Shown: positions 1 through 8,908 of the stretch, in pieces | Numbering within the stretch: position 1 is the stretch's first letter | Layout of the letters: every line of letters starts with the position of its first letter | From: Actinomadura sp. K4S16 | GTDB taxonomy: Bacteria > Actinomycetota > Actinomycetes > Streptosporangiales > Streptosporangiaceae | Length of the DNA stretch: 64,000 bases | Direction of reading: 5' to 3' | NCBI RefSeq assembly: GCF_008327685.1 | Contig: NZ_BDDE01000012.1 | Coordinates: 558,001 to 622,000, forward strand | Position numbers and translations under genes: made by a program | Notes under the pieces: model-generated | What the model was told of the DNA's origin: nothing | Database searches by the model: none | The model's input: only the letters and a program-made list of their open reading frames with translations

Positions 1-210
1 CGGGACGAGAGCGAGCGCATCGTCGTCGCCGACGGCGGCGCCCGCTACGACATCCCGCGCTACTGCCCGCACGCGGGCGAGGACCTCTCGGTCGGCGCGG
101 TCGTCCGGGACGGGCGGATCCACTGCCTGGCCCACAACTTCGCCTTCGACCTCGCCACCGGCGAGTGCCTCAACGCCCGCGCCGCCAACCTCACCAGCCG
201 GCCGCTCTGA
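1..210 (+). CDS. Rieske [2Fe-2S] domain protein, C-terminal part
   Basis: Frame 1 is open from the window edge and ends at TGA 208-210, giving the last 69 residues of a protein. It shows the two halves of a Rieske cluster site, CPHAGEDL and later CLAHN about 20 residues on, matching CxH...CxxH. The family carries a [2Fe-2S] centre used in electron transfer, as a ferredoxin or as a domain of an oxygenase or MBL-type protein. The N-terminal part is outside the window, so the full architecture and start are unknown. A strong hairpin follows at once. Confidence 0.8.
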   Translation, partial: RDESERIVVADGGARYDIPRYCPHAGEDLSVGAVVRDGRIHCLAHNFAFDLATGECLNARAANLTSRPL

Positions 211-216
211 CCCTGC

Positions 217-252
217 CCCCGGCCGCGGCGGCCCGTGCCGCCGCGGCCGGGG
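217..252 (+). terminator. Strong hairpin after the Rieske gene
   Basis: A perfect 16-bp stem (217-232 with 237-252) closes a CCGT loop six bases after the stop codon. There is no T-run, as is usual for actinomycete terminators. Confidence 0.7.
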
Positions 253-385
253 CGCCGGACGAGGTGGCGGTGAAGTTCCGCGTGGTCACAAGACGGTTGC
301 GAATGGTGAGGCGCGGCGTGTCCGGAACGGGGTTTGGATCGCGGCATGTTAGCTTTTCGCTTGCTATTTGGGGGTTTGAAGGGGT

Positions 386-544
386 GTGCGGTTGAACCGC
401 AGGAAGCTCGGCCTTATGGCCGTCGCGTTGATTCTGGCCGTCGGTGTGATGGAAGTCCTGGCTCTGAGGCTCGGCTCACTGGAGTTCCCGGTCCCGTCGA
501 GATCGCAGCATCCGGCCGTGGCCGACGAGCCCGGCGGCAACTGA
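386..544 (+). CDS. Small single-pass membrane or exported peptide
   Basis: GTG 386 (or in-frame TTG 392) opens a 52-residue frame ending at TGA 542-544. Residues 1-8 are basic (RLNRRK). Residues 9-29 form one hydrophobic stretch, followed by a short polar tail rich in Pro and Ser. This looks like an uncleaved signal anchor or a secreted peptide. GAAGGGG at 378-384 could serve as ribosome binding site, better placed for TTG 392. It converges on the polysaccharide locus, with only four bases separating it from the end of the next gene. I do not recognise a family. It could be a spurious frame, but the basic-hydrophobic-polar order is not what random GC-rich sequence usually gives. Confidence 0.45.
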   Translation: MRLNRRKLGLMAVALILAVGVMEVLALRLGSLEFPVPSRSQHPAVADEPGGN

Positions 545-548
545 CCCC

Positions 549-1469
549 TCAGCGCGCCGTGTTGCGGGCCTTCATGAGGCTCTGCAGATCGGGGTGGGCG
601 CCGCCGGACGCGTCCGAAAGGGCGGGGCAGGCCCACTCCTCCTGGCGTCCCCAGGAGTAGGAGATCTCCAGCGGAGGCCGCGGCGCGAGCCGGTCCCAGC
701 GCGCGAGGATCTTGCGGAACTGGGCCTGCGTCGGCATCCAGTACTGCTTGTCGCCCTTGGTGCAGCTCTGCCCGAACGTCTGCAGGACGGGCGCGACCTT
801 GGCGCGCGGGATGCCGGCGGCGTCCGCCATGCGGACCATCCGGTCGATCGCCCCGATGTCGCAGTGCTCGCGGGTCTCCGGCGAGCCCTTGCAGGGGTAG
901 GGGTCCAGGCCGACCAGGTCGACGCCGACGCGTCGCGGCGTGAGCGGCTTCATCGGCCAGTCGGTCAGCGAGATGAACGAGACCTGCCCGGGTGCGTACG
1001 CCTCGATGTGGCGGGCGCGGCGGCGGATCTCGCCGGCGACCTCCGGGCAGTCGCCGGTGTTCGGCTCGTCCGACAGGTACCACCCGTACACCCTCGGGTC
1101 GTGGCCGAAGCGCTGGACGGCCCGCTGGAACGCGTCCCAGCCGAGTTCGAAGTCGCCGCAGGTGAAGTTGCCGACCCAGAGCAGCGCCTGCATCCCGGCG
1201 GGGACCCCGGCGACGAGCGCCGGGTCCGCCTTGACGTCCACCAGGTCGTAGCCGAGCGCCCGGAGCCGCGGATAGTCGGACGGCCGGGTGTTCAGCGCGA
1301 TCCGGCGGGTCCTGCCGGGCTCGGTAGCGGGCGTCCCGGGCGGGGCCGCCGGACCCCGGTACGGCTCGTACCCGGACGCCCGGTCGTGCAGGTAGAGAAG
1401 GAATCCGGCCGCGAGCACGACCGTCGCGGCGACGGCCGCGATCTTGAATCGGGCGTCCCGGAGGTCCAT
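549..1469 (-). CDS. Secreted or anchored TIM-barrel glycoside-hydrolase-like protein
   Basis: 306 residues. A basic start and hydrophobic segment at about residues 8-26 indicate export with membrane anchoring. The remainder resembles a TIM-barrel glycosidase-like fold: the segment GWYLSDEPN near residue 130 fits the strand-end acidic site of such enzymes, and VGLDPYP and SYSWGRQ follow at later strand positions. The cysteines around CGDF, NTGDC, YPCKG and REHC suggest disulphides outside the cell. It is the last gene of the leftward polysaccharide operon, 26 bp after the sugar transferase, so a role in trimming or modifying the exported polymer is plausible. The substrate cannot be read from sequence, and the exact family was not identified. 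Confidence 0.6.
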   Translation of the reverse strand: MDLRDARFKIAAVAATVVLAAGFLLYLHDRASGYEPYRGPAAPPGTPATEPGRTRRIALNTRPSDYPRLRALGYDLVDVKADPALVAGVPAGMQALLWVGNFTCGDFELGWDAFQRAVQRFGHDPRVYGWYLSDEPNTGDCPEVAGEIRRRARHIEAYAPGQVSFISLTDWPMKPLTPRRVGVDLVGLDPYPCKGSPETREHCDIGAIDRMVRMADAAGIPRAKVAPVLQTFGQSCTKGDKQYWMPTQAQFRKILARWDRLAPRPPLEISYSWGRQEEWACPALSDASGGAHPDLQSLMKARNTAR

Positions 1470-1495
1470 CCCGCGTCACTCCCCGAAAGCGGTGG

Positions 1496-2281
1496 TCAGG
1501 CGGCGGAGCCGGGCTCCTCGGCGGCGCGCACCGGCTGCTCCCTGACGGTGGTCTCCCTGACGGTGGTCTCCCTGACGGTCGTCTGCCTTACGACGGTCTG
1601 CTCGACGGTCCCGGCGGCGTCCACCCGGAGGGGCGGGACCGTGAAGCCGAGGATGTGCCTGACGGTGTCCCAGAGCGCGCCGAGCGTGGCCCGCATCGAC
1701 GGGTCCCGCAGGTAGACGGCGTCGACCGCGACCCGCGCCGGGACGATCCGCTCGATGTAGCCGGCGAGGTCGACCTCCTCGCCGGGGCCGAGCACGTCGA
1801 AGTCGCGGAACCGGACCTCGGACACGCCCGTCAGCCCGGGCCGGTGCTCGAAGACCCAGCGGCAGCCCCGGTCGTAGTGGACGGCGAGGTCGTAGGTCTC
1901 CGGGCGCGGCCCGACGAGGGTCATCTGGCCGCGCAGGACGTTCACGAGCTGCGGCAGCTCGTCCAGCGACCACCGGCGCAGGACCTTTCCGACCCTGGTC
2001 AGGCGCGGGTCGCAGTTGGCGGTGACGGTGAGGCCGCCGACGCCCTGCCGCATCGTCCGGAACTTGTACATGGTGAACGGCCGCCCGCCCTGCCCGACCC
2101 GCGTCTGCCGGAACACGCCCGGCCCCCGGCTGGACAGCCGCACCAGCAGGTAGACGAGCACCAGCGGGACGCTGAGGAGCAGCAGCCCGGCGACCGCGCC
2201 GGCGACGTCCAGCACGCGGCGCGCCGCGGACGGGGGGATGCCGTCGGAGATGTCGACGGGACGGCTCGCGAACTCGGACAT
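1496..2281 (-). CDS. Initiating sugar-phosphate transferase (bacterial sugar transferase family)
   Basis: 261 residues. The family moves a hexose-1-phosphate from a UDP-sugar to undecaprenyl phosphate and so starts a polysaccharide repeat unit at the inner membrane face. After one hydrophobic hairpin at about residues 22-47 come YKFRTM and the hallmark DELPQLVNVLRGQMTLVGPRPE region split over residues ~105-127. This is the short catalytic form without the extra N-terminal membrane domain of WbaP or WcaJ. The C-terminus carries a tandem TVRET repeat not usual for the family. ATG 2281 is two bases from the stop of the upstream flippase gene, so the two are probably translated together. Confidence 0.85.
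   Translation of the reverse strand: MSEFASRPVDISDGIPPSAARRVLDVAGAVAGLLLLSVPLVLVYLLVRLSSRGPGVFRQTRVGQGGRPFTMYKFRTMRQGVGGLTVTANCDPRLTRVGKVLRRWSLDELPQLVNVLRGQMTLVGPRPETYDLAVHYDRGCRWVFEHRPGLTGVSEVRFRDFDVLGPGEEVDLAGYIERIVPARVAVDAVYLRDPSMRATLGALWDTVRHILGFTVPPLRVDAAGTVEQTVVRQTTVRETTVRETTVREQPVRAAEEPGSAA
1541..1600 (-). repeat. 15-bp tandem repeat coding for a TVRET tail
   Basis: Three near-exact 15-bp units (1541-1555, 1556-1570, 1571-1585) and a degenerate fourth encode the repeated VRETT tail of the sugar transferase. The period is five codons, so slippage keeps the reading frame. Confidence 0.8.
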
Positions 2282-2283
2282 GG

Positions 2284-3666
2284 TCACCCCTTGTCGTCGT
2301 GTGCGGGGGGCTCGGGCGCGGGGGTTGCGGGCGGTGCGGGAGACGCGGGCGCGGTGTTGCGGACGTGCCGGAACCAGACCAGCAGCGCCGCCGTCGTGGC
2401 GACGAACGAGACGGACGTGGCGACCGCGGCGCCGACCGCGCCGTGCGCCGGGATCAGGACCGCGCCGAGGACGACGACGACCGCGAGGCCGATGCCCTGC
2501 CCGGTGGACGCGGCGCCGGGCCGTCCGACCCCGTACAGGTAGGCCATGACGAGCCCGGTGACGCCGAACGTCGTGACGCCGGCGAGCCGGATGTAGGTGG
2601 GCACGACCGCGTCGTCGAACACGTCGCCGAAGATCCAGGGCAGCGCGGTCCCGGCGACGAGGGCGAGCGGCAGGGCGGCCAGGGCGGACACGCCGAGCGC
2701 GGGCAGGATCAGGCGGGCGGTCCGCCTGGTCGCGGTGTCCCGGTCCTCCTTGGCGAAGTCCGGGTACAGGATGTAGTTGACCGCGAGGCCCGGAAGCTGC
2801 ACGAGCTCGGCGAACTTGCTCGCGACCGTGTAGACGCCGAGCACCTTCGGCCCGGCCAGCGCGCCGAGCAGCGCCATGTCGAACCGCAGTTGCAGCAGGT
2901 CGATGAGCTGGCCGAGGTAGCCGCGGAGCCCGTACCCGGCGATGGACGCGCCGAGCCGCCGGTCGGGGCGCCCCCAGCCGGCGAAGAACCCGCGCCGCGC
3001 GAGCCGGCGGGCGATCCACGCGGCGGCGGCGACGTCGGCGAGCACCAGCCCGGTGATCAGCGCGCCGGGCCCGTACCAGCCGGTCAGGAGCACGAGGTAG
3101 ATCGGCAGGAAGACGAACTCCTCGACGGCGATGGCGAGGCTCGCGCCGGGCTGGTCGTCGGTCCCCTGGAGCAGGCCCTTGCCGACCGAGACGAAGCCCT
3201 GCGTGAAGGACGGCACGGCGGCGGCGACCGTGACCCACCACCCGAACGACTGGAAGAACACCAGGTGGACCAGCGGGCTGAGCGCCAGCCAGCCGGCGCC
3301 GGAGACCGTCGCGCCGATCACGGTGAGCCACGCCAGCGTGGGCCGCACGCGGCTCTGGTCGTAGTCGCTCCGGGCGAGGAAGAACGGCGCCGCGCCCGGC
3401 AGCCCGGCGCTGGACAGCTGGCACAGCAGCCCCGGCAGGATCCGGACGAGCGTGAACGCGCCGACGAGCTCGGGCCCGCCGATCCGCGCGACCATGATCG
3501 TCGCGAGGCCGAGCGAGGCGAGCGCGCCGATCCTCCCCGCCATGTTCCCCGCGACCAGCGCCAGCAGCCTGCGCCGGGCGCTCCCCGCCCGGCTCTCGGC
3601 GTCCGGGCCGTCCGCGGAGGGCGGTGCGGCGACCGCCGCGCCGTTCCGGTTCGGCTGGCCGCTCAC
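2284..3666 (-). CDS. Polysaccharide flippase (Wzx/MATE-like)
   Basis: 460 residues with about 12-14 hydrophobic segments starting near residue 34 and running to about residue 430, plus a Pro-rich C-terminal tail. The pattern matches the polysaccharide-export flippases that move undecaprenyl-linked repeat units across the membrane. GTG 3666 was chosen because GGAGG lies seven bases upstream, and because its GTGA overlaps the stop of the ligase-like gene. Neighbours (glycosyltransferase, polymerase-like protein, initiating transferase) support a Wzx/Wzy-type assembly line. The exact sugar unit is unknown. Confidence 0.8.
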   Translation of the reverse strand: MSGQPNRNGAAVAAPPSADGPDAESRAGSARRRLLALVAGNMAGRIGALASLGLATIMVARIGGPELVGAFTLVRILPGLLCQLSSAGLPGAAPFFLARSDYDQSRVRPTLAWLTVIGATVSGAGWLALSPLVHLVFFQSFGWWVTVAAAVPSFTQGFVSVGKGLLQGTDDQPGASLAIAVEEFVFLPIYLVLLTGWYGPGALITGLVLADVAAAAWIARRLARRGFFAGWGRPDRRLGASIAGYGLRGYLGQLIDLLQLRFDMALLGALAGPKVLGVYTVASKFAELVQLPGLAVNYILYPDFAKEDRDTATRRTARLILPALGVSALAALPLALVAGTALPWIFGDVFDDAVVPTYIRLAGVTTFGVTGLVMAYLYGVGRPGAASTGQGIGLAVVVVLGAVLIPAHGAVGAAVATSVSFVATTAALLVWFRHVRNTAPASPAPPATPAPEPPAHDDKG

Positions 3667-5057
3667 CGCGCGACCTCCCTCTCGCGAACCCGGACCCCGC
3701 CTCGCACGCGATGGGGGCCGGGCCGGTGGGAGGAGGGTGGACGCGGCTCCACGGGCGGCCGGACGAGCCGGCGGTCGGGGGAGTCGCCGCGGCGTCCGAA
3801 GAGGTCGAGGGCGGCGATCAGGCCGAAGACCGCCCAGCCGTGCCGGTAGTGGAGCGTCTCGTAGAAGAGGCCGGAGACGAGGAAGACGGCGACGAGCGCG
3901 CCGAGCAGCTCGGGGCGCGGCACGAGCCGCGCGTACCCGCCGGTCAGCGCGTCCCGGCGGGCGATCCGCACGCACTTCAGCAGCAGGACGAAGACCAGCG
4001 CGATGAGCGCGACGCCGCCGAGGAAGCCGCGCTCCAGGACCGCGGCGACGTAGTCGTTGTGCGCCTCCCGGACGTAGGTCTCCTGCCGCACCAGCATCTG
4101 CCTCTCCGTCTGGCCGGGGCCGATGCCCCACGGGTGCGTCTGGTCGCCGATCATCTGGAGGGTGGTGGCGAGGACCGTGCCGCGCGAGTTCGTGCTCTCC
4201 CCGGTCGTCCGCCCGATGGAGTCGCGCAGGATCGGGGACGCCTGGCTGGCCTGGTCGAGGAACGGCTGAATGTCGACCTGGGTGACGACCGCGACACCGG
4301 CCCCGCCCACGAGGAAGGCGGACAGGCCGACCGCGACCGCGTGGTGCGCCTTGCCCTCGCGGAACAGCCGGAACAGGTAGCCGAGCAGGATCGCGACGCA
4401 GAGCGCGAGCAGGCCGCCGTTCGAGCCGGTGAGGATCTCCGCGGCGAGCAGGATCCCGCACACCGTCCACCGCTTCCCCCGCGTCTCCGGCCATCGGGTC
4501 GCGCGGGCGATGAAGAAGACGCAGATGAACCAGTTGGACGCGTAGTTGGCGTCGCCGAACGTGAACATCGCGCGCTCACCGTCGACCTGCTTGCCGGACA
4601 GCGCCTCGATCCCCAGCACGAAGCCGACGATCATGACGAGCGCGTAGAAAGTCCCGATCCATACGAACGCGCGGAGCGCGACCCTCAGCAGCGCCGGGTC
4701 GCGGCCGAGGTTGGCGACGCTCACCGCCCACAGCAGCACGAACAGGTCCTTGACCAGGGTCAGCGCGCCCGCGTCGTTGACGACGGCGGCGATCCCGCCC
4801 GCGACGATCGTCATCAGGGTCGGGACGAGGAACGGCCAGCGGACCGGGAGCCTCCAGGTGCCCGCCCACAGCAGCGTCGTCGCGGTGAGGCCGACCAGCG
4901 CGAGGTCGGGCAGCCCGGTGTTGCCGGGGCCCGGCGGAAGGCCGGCCGGCATCAGCATCGGCAGCGAGGCGATGCCCGCGACCAGCGCCACCGACGTCAG
5001 CCGCGTGCGGCGCCTCGGCGGCGGCGGCGCGGGCGGGGCCTCGGTCATCGCGGTCAT
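3663..5057 (-). CDS. O-antigen ligase/polymerase-like membrane protein
   Basis: 464 residues with a Pro- and Arg-rich start followed by about ten hydrophobic segments. A large loop around residues 285-345 contains HPWGIGPGQ and REAHNDYVAAVLERGFLGG. The HNDY...E.G pattern is typical of the O-antigen ligase (Wzy/WaaL) family and contains its conserved histidine. The likely role is to polymerise or transfer undecaprenyl-linked units outside the membrane. Start ATG 5057 overlaps the preceding stop as ATGA; a second ATG lies three codons in. Polymerase and ligase cannot be told apart by sequence alone, but next to a flippase and a chain-length regulator a Wzy-like polymerase is the better reading. 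Confidence 0.75.
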   Translation of the reverse strand: MTAMTEAPPAPPPPRRRTRLTSVALVAGIASLPMLMPAGLPPGPGNTGLPDLALVGLTATTLLWAGTWRLPVRWPFLVPTLMTIVAGGIAAVVNDAGALTLVKDLFVLLWAVSVANLGRDPALLRVALRAFVWIGTFYALVMIVGFVLGIEALSGKQVDGERAMFTFGDANYASNWFICVFFIARATRWPETRGKRWTVCGILLAAEILTGSNGGLLALCVAILLGYLFRLFREGKAHHAVAVGLSAFLVGGAGVAVVTQVDIQPFLDQASQASPILRDSIGRTTGESTNSRGTVLATTLQMIGDQTHPWGIGPGQTERQMLVRQETYVREAHNDYVAAVLERGFLGGVALIALVFVLLLKCVRIARRDALTGGYARLVPRPELLGALVAVFLVSGLFYETLHYRHGWAVFGLIAALDLFGRRGDSPDRRLVRPPVEPRPPSSHRPGPHRVRGGVRVREREVAR

Positions 5058-6274
5058 GGGCGGCGGGAGTTCCCTCGGTAGGTCTCGTCCAGGACGGTCC
5101 CGAGGTACTCCGGCGAGAACCACCCGCCGACCCTGGCGCGCGCCCGCTCGGCCATCCGCGCGGCGGCGGACGGGTCGTTGAGCAGCGCCGACACGGCGGT
5201 GGCGAGCCCGTCCGGCTCCTCGGGCGGGACGAGCATCCCGGTCTCCCCGGCCAGCACGAGGTCCTGGTTGGACGGGACGGCCGTCGCGACCAGCGGGATC
5301 CCCGCCCCGATCGCCTCGACCAGCGCGCACGGGAGCCCCTCCCAGCGGCTCGCCATCGCCATCACGTCGAAGGCGGGCAGCACCTCCGCGACGTCGCCGC
5401 GGTGCCCGAGCCAGCGCATCCGGTCGCCGATGCCGAGCCTCGCGGTGAGCTTCTCCATCTCGCCCGCCATCGGGCCGCCGCCGACCCACAGGCCGAACAC
5501 GTCGTCCGGCAGCCGGGCGATCGCCTTCGCGAAGACCTCCGGGCCCTTCTGGAACGTCAGCCGCCCGACCGACCCGACGACCTTCACGCCGAGCGGCAGG
5601 TCGAGGAGGCGGCGGGCCCGGGCGCGGGACCCGGGCGCGGCCGCGTAGGCGTCCACGTCCACGGCCGGCCAGGACAGCCGGACCCGCTCCGGTGTGGTCA
5701 GCCCGAGCCGCAGCGCCGTCGTCACCGTCTCCGACCCGATCGCAAGGAACGCGTCGGTGCGCTTGGCCGCGACCCGTTCGAGTCCTATGTAGGCGCGTCG
5801 CCGCGCCCACGACTGGAACTCGTTGAACGGGAACCCGTGCCAGGTGTGGACGATGCGGGGGACGCCCGCGCGGGCCGCCGCGACCCGTCCGATCACGCCG
5901 CCCTTCGCGCTGTGGGTGTGGACGACGTCGTACCGCCCCTCCGCCAGGACGCGGGTCAGCGTCCGCAGCGCGGCGAGGTCGTCGCGCGGCGAGACCTGCG
6001 GCACCAGCGGCCCCACCTGGACGATCTCCATCCCGGCCGCGTGCGCCTGCCGGGTGAGGTCACCGGCGGCGGCGTTGGCGACGGCCTCGTCCCCGAAGAG
6101 GACGCCGTTGCCGGTGGACGAGGCCGTGCTGTCCATGCCGACGCCGCCGGTGACGATCGCGTGCTGGTAGTCGCCGTCCGGCAGCGCCAGCGCGCCGTTC
6201 AGCGCGACCCGGCCGGCGCCCCCGTTGAACCGGGTGATCACCGTGGCGACCCGGAGCTTCCGCGCGGTGCTCAC
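5054..6274 (-). CDS. Glycosyltransferase family 4
   Basis: 406 residues with a GT-B layout. The N-terminal acceptor domain starts RVATVITRFNGGAGRVAL and includes VVHTHSAKGGVIGR. The C-terminal nucleotide-sugar domain has GSVGRLTFQKGPE and later SRWEGLPCALVEAIGAGIP, where EGLPCALVEA is the GT4 EX7E-type site. It adds a sugar from a nucleotide donor to the lipid-linked unit on the cytoplasmic side. GTG 6274 overlaps the upstream stop as GTGA. It is the only obvious glycosyltransferase here, so either the repeat unit is very short or other transferases lie elsewhere. Confidence 0.85.
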   Translation of the reverse strand: MSTARKLRVATVITRFNGGAGRVALNGALALPDGDYQHAIVTGGVGMDSTASSTGNGVLFGDEAVANAAAGDLTRQAHAAGMEIVQVGPLVPQVSPRDDLAALRTLTRVLAEGRYDVVHTHSAKGGVIGRVAAARAGVPRIVHTWHGFPFNEFQSWARRRAYIGLERVAAKRTDAFLAIGSETVTTALRLGLTTPERVRLSWPAVDVDAYAAAPGSRARARRLLDLPLGVKVVGSVGRLTFQKGPEVFAKAIARLPDDVFGLWVGGGPMAGEMEKLTARLGIGDRMRWLGHRGDVAEVLPAFDVMAMASRWEGLPCALVEAIGAGIPLVATAVPSNQDLVLAGETGMLVPPEEPDGLATAVSALLNDPSAAARMAERARARVGGWFSPEYLGTVLDETYRGNSRRP

Positions 6275-7416
6275 GCACGGCTCCGCAGCGCCTCGGAGAG
6301 TGCCGCGACAACGCGTTCGACGCCGTCGTCCGACAGCCCCGGATACAGCGGCAGCGACAGCAGCTCCTCTCCGACCCGGTCGGTCACCGGCACCTGCGCG
6401 CACTCCTCGGCGCCCAGGATCTCCTGGTAGGCCGTCATCTGGTTCGCCGGGATGAAGTGCACGGACGTCGCGACGCCCGCCGCCTCCAGCTCGGCGCTGA
6501 CCGCGTCCCGGTCCGGCACCCGCACCTGGTAGAGGTGCCAGGCGTGCTGGACGCCGTCCAGGCGCCGCTGGGGCAGCACGAGGCCGGGCAGGTCCCCGAG
6601 CGCCGCGTCGTAGCGGGCCGCGATCTCGGCGCGCTCCCGCTGCCAGCCCGGCAGGGCCGCGAGCTGCGCCCGCCCGATCGCCGCCTGGACGTCGGTCATG
6701 TTGGCCTTCAACCCGAGCGTCCGCACGTCGTACCGCCAGCTCCCGCCGGGCAGGTACCGCCGCCACGAGTCCTTGCTCATCCCGTGCAGCCGCATCGCGC
6801 GGACCCGGTCGGCGAACTCCCGGTCGCTGGAGGCCACCGCGCCGCCCTCGCCGATCGGCATGTTCTTGGTGGCGTAGAAGGAGAAGCACGCCGCGAACGA
6901 CTCCGACCCGACCGGCCTGCCGCCGCGCGCGGCGCCGGGGCCGTGCGCCGCGTCCTCGACGACCCTCGTCCGGTCGAGGCCCGCCGCCTCGGCGAGCGCC
7001 GCGACGTCCACCGGGTAGCCGCCCTGGTTCTGCACGACCATCGCCGCGGGCGCGGTGCGGCTCGCCGCCTCCCTGACCGTCGCGGGGCTCGGGACCAGCG
7101 TGTCCTCGTCGATGTCGACCAGCACGGGCAGGTGCCCCGCGTGCAGGATCGCGTTGATCGCGCCGCAGAACGTCAGGCTCGGCGTCAGCACCGCCGAACC
7201 CGGCGGGAGGTCAAGCGCCCGCAGGCACAACTCCAGCGCGGCCGTGCACGAGGAGACCGCGACGACGTGGGCGGCGCCCAGGTGGTCGGCGAACTCCTGC
7301 TCGAACGCGGCCGTCTGCGGCCCCGTCGTGATCCAGCCCGAGTCGAGCACCTTGACGACGGAGTCGGACACCTCGCCGGACACCGACGGAACCGTGAACG
7401 GAACGGACGCACTCAC
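6271..7416 (-). CDS. DegT/DnrJ/EryC1-family sugar aminotransferase
   Basis: 381 residues matching the PLP-dependent sugar aminotransferases that convert a keto nucleotide-sugar to an amino sugar using glutamate. SSCTAALEL near residue 55 matches the cofactor phosphate loop, VVEDAAHGPGA is the aspartate site, and SFYATKNMPIGEGG near residue 185 holds the PLP lysine. GTG 7416 follows the end of the chain-length regulator by four bases. The polymer probably contains an amino sugar. No dehydratase that would make the keto substrate is seen in the window. Confidence 0.85.
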   Translation of the reverse strand: MSASVPFTVPSVSGEVSDSVVKVLDSGWITTGPQTAAFEQEFADHLGAAHVVAVSSCTAALELCLRALDLPPGSAVLTPSLTFCGAINAILHAGHLPVLVDIDEDTLVPSPATVREAASRTAPAAMVVQNQGGYPVDVAALAEAAGLDRTRVVEDAAHGPGAARGGRPVGSESFAACFSFYATKNMPIGEGGAVASSDREFADRVRAMRLHGMSKDSWRRYLPGGSWRYDVRTLGLKANMTDVQAAIGRAQLAALPGWQRERAEIAARYDAALGDLPGLVLPQRRLDGVQHAWHLYQVRVPDRDAVSAELEAAGVATSVHFIPANQMTAYQEILGAEECAQVPVTDRVGEELLSLPLYPGLSDDGVERVVAALSEALRSRA

Positions 7417-7420
7417 CTGG

Positions 7421-8800
7421 TCACCCCTTGATCTTCCGGGACGCGGCGACGACGCCGAGCAGCGGCCAGCCGGACGCGGCGACCAGGTCCCGGACGGTCT
7501 CCAGTCCCGCGACCCTCGTCACCGGACCGACCACCACGACCACGCCCACCTCGTCGTCCGAACCGGGATCGATCTCCTCGAACGCGTGCACCTGGCAGAG
7601 CCGGCGCACCGGGGCCGGCCGGCGGACCTCCGAAGGGGAGATCTCGGACTTCTTCGTCATCACGCCGGTGCCGGCACCGGCGCGGACCACCGACGTGCTG
7701 GTCTTCCCGCCGGGCCCCTTGCTGTTGAGCGACGGCCCGTCCGTGCCGCCGTCCTCGCCGCGGTCGCCGTCCGGGGCGTGGTCGCCGTCCGGGGCGTCGT
7801 CTCCGGGCCGGGCCTTGACGATCTTCGTGTCGTCCCCGTACACCGCGGACGCGACCGACGACACCAGGTCGGCCGGCAGCGGACCGGGCGCCCCGACCAG
7901 CACGACCCGTCCGACGCCCTCCTTCTTGGCGGCGAGCCGGACGCGCCGCCCGAGGTCGGCGAGCCGGGCAGGGCCCCGGTCGGCCCAGCCGAGCAGCGGC
8001 ACCCCGAGCCGCCGCGCCACCCGCCGCTGCCCCGGGATCGTGGGACGGGCCATCTCCATCACCACCGCGATCAGGATTCCGCCGACCAGCCCCACCAGCC
8101 CCGCGATGGCCGCCGTCATCACGACCGGGTTCCTGCGCGGGGCCAGCACCGCCGGCTGCACCACCGATGCCGTCCCGGCCGACGAGAGCTGCGTCTGCAG
8201 GTCCGACCGGTTCGACCGCAGGTCGGTGAGCTCCGCCTGCACCCGCTCGCGCTCGTTGGCGGCGCCGATGTCGGGGTCCGGCTGCCGGCCCGCCCGCCGC
8301 GCCAGCGGGCCGAGGTCCTTCTCCAGCTTCCGGACGCGCTTGTCGATGTCGGCCATCTGCCGCCTGATCGACCCCTGGTTGGACTCGTTGATCTCCTGGA
8401 CGACCGCGGCGCCGATCGCGTCGGCCAGCCGCCGCGCCACCTCCGGGTCGCGGTCCTTCACCGACAGCTCCACCACCGTGGACGTGCCGAGGCCGGTGAC
8501 CTCGATCGCCTTCGCCGTCTTCACCGTCGACCGGTCGAGCCGCTGCCGCCGCAGCACCCCGCTCAGCAGGTTCTCGCTGGTCGCGAACGCCTTCACCTGG
8601 CTGACCACGATGGACACGCCCGCGTCCCCCGGCGCCGCGTCGGTCGCCCTGCTGCTCGCCTGCAACCGCGCCCCGGCCGTGTACGGCGGCTCCCGCCCGC
8701 TCATGACGAGCCCCACCAGCACCAGCGGAAGGACCGTCATGACCAGCAGGACCGCCCAGTAGCTCCGGACCACCCGCGCGGCGACTTCGTCGATCTCCAC
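7421..8800 (-). CDS. Polysaccharide chain-length determinant (Wzz-like)
   Basis: 459 residues. A transmembrane segment near residues 17-34 and a second near 227-250 flank an extracytoplasmic region with a charged coiled-coil-like stretch (about 140-205). This is the Wzz/polysaccharide co-polymerase layout. The cytoplasmic tail has a degenerate NTPase-like segment (RVVLVGAPGPLP) without a good P-loop, an acidic repeat (DGDHAPDGD, about 335-350) and a hydrophobic end. GTG 8800 was preferred over an upstream in-frame start because GGAGGG lies about seven bases before it. It is first in the operon, next to the response regulator that may control it. Confidence 0.75.
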   Translation of the reverse strand: MEIDEVAARVVRSYWAVLLVMTVLPLVLVGLVMSGREPPYTAGARLQASSRATDAAPGDAGVSIVVSQVKAFATSENLLSGVLRRQRLDRSTVKTAKAIEVTGLGTSTVVELSVKDRDPEVARRLADAIGAAVVQEINESNQGSIRRQMADIDKRVRKLEKDLGPLARRAGRQPDPDIGAANERERVQAELTDLRSNRSDLQTQLSSAGTASVVQPAVLAPRRNPVVMTAAIAGLVGLVGGILIAVVMEMARPTIPGQRRVARRLGVPLLGWADRGPARLADLGRRVRLAAKKEGVGRVVLVGAPGPLPADLVSSVASAVYGDDTKIVKARPGDDAPDGDHAPDGDRGEDGGTDGPSLNSKGPGGKTSTSVVRAGAGTGVMTKKSEISPSEVRRPAPVRRLCQVHAFEEIDPGSDDEVGVVVVVGPVTRVAGLETVRDLVAASGWPLLGVVAASRKIKG

Positions 8801-8857
8801 GATCTTCCCTCCGGCTTCGTCACGGCGAGCGTAAGAAGCCCCTCCGCCGGAGGGATC

Positions 8858-8892
8858 GTGCAAAAGACGACCCCGTTCTACGCCGTTTGCAC
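8858..8892. promoter_or_regulatory. TGCAAA inverted repeat upstream of the polysaccharide operon
   Basis: GTGCAAA (8858-8864) and TTTGCAC (8886-8892) face each other 58 bp upstream of the operon start. The right arm, read leftward, continues as TGCAAACGGCGTA and resembles a site upstream of the response-regulator gene. It is a candidate binding site for that LuxR-type regulator. This is inference from the shared motif. Confidence 0.4.
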
Positions 8893-8908
8893 CAGAGCGC
8901 GCCCGGGG

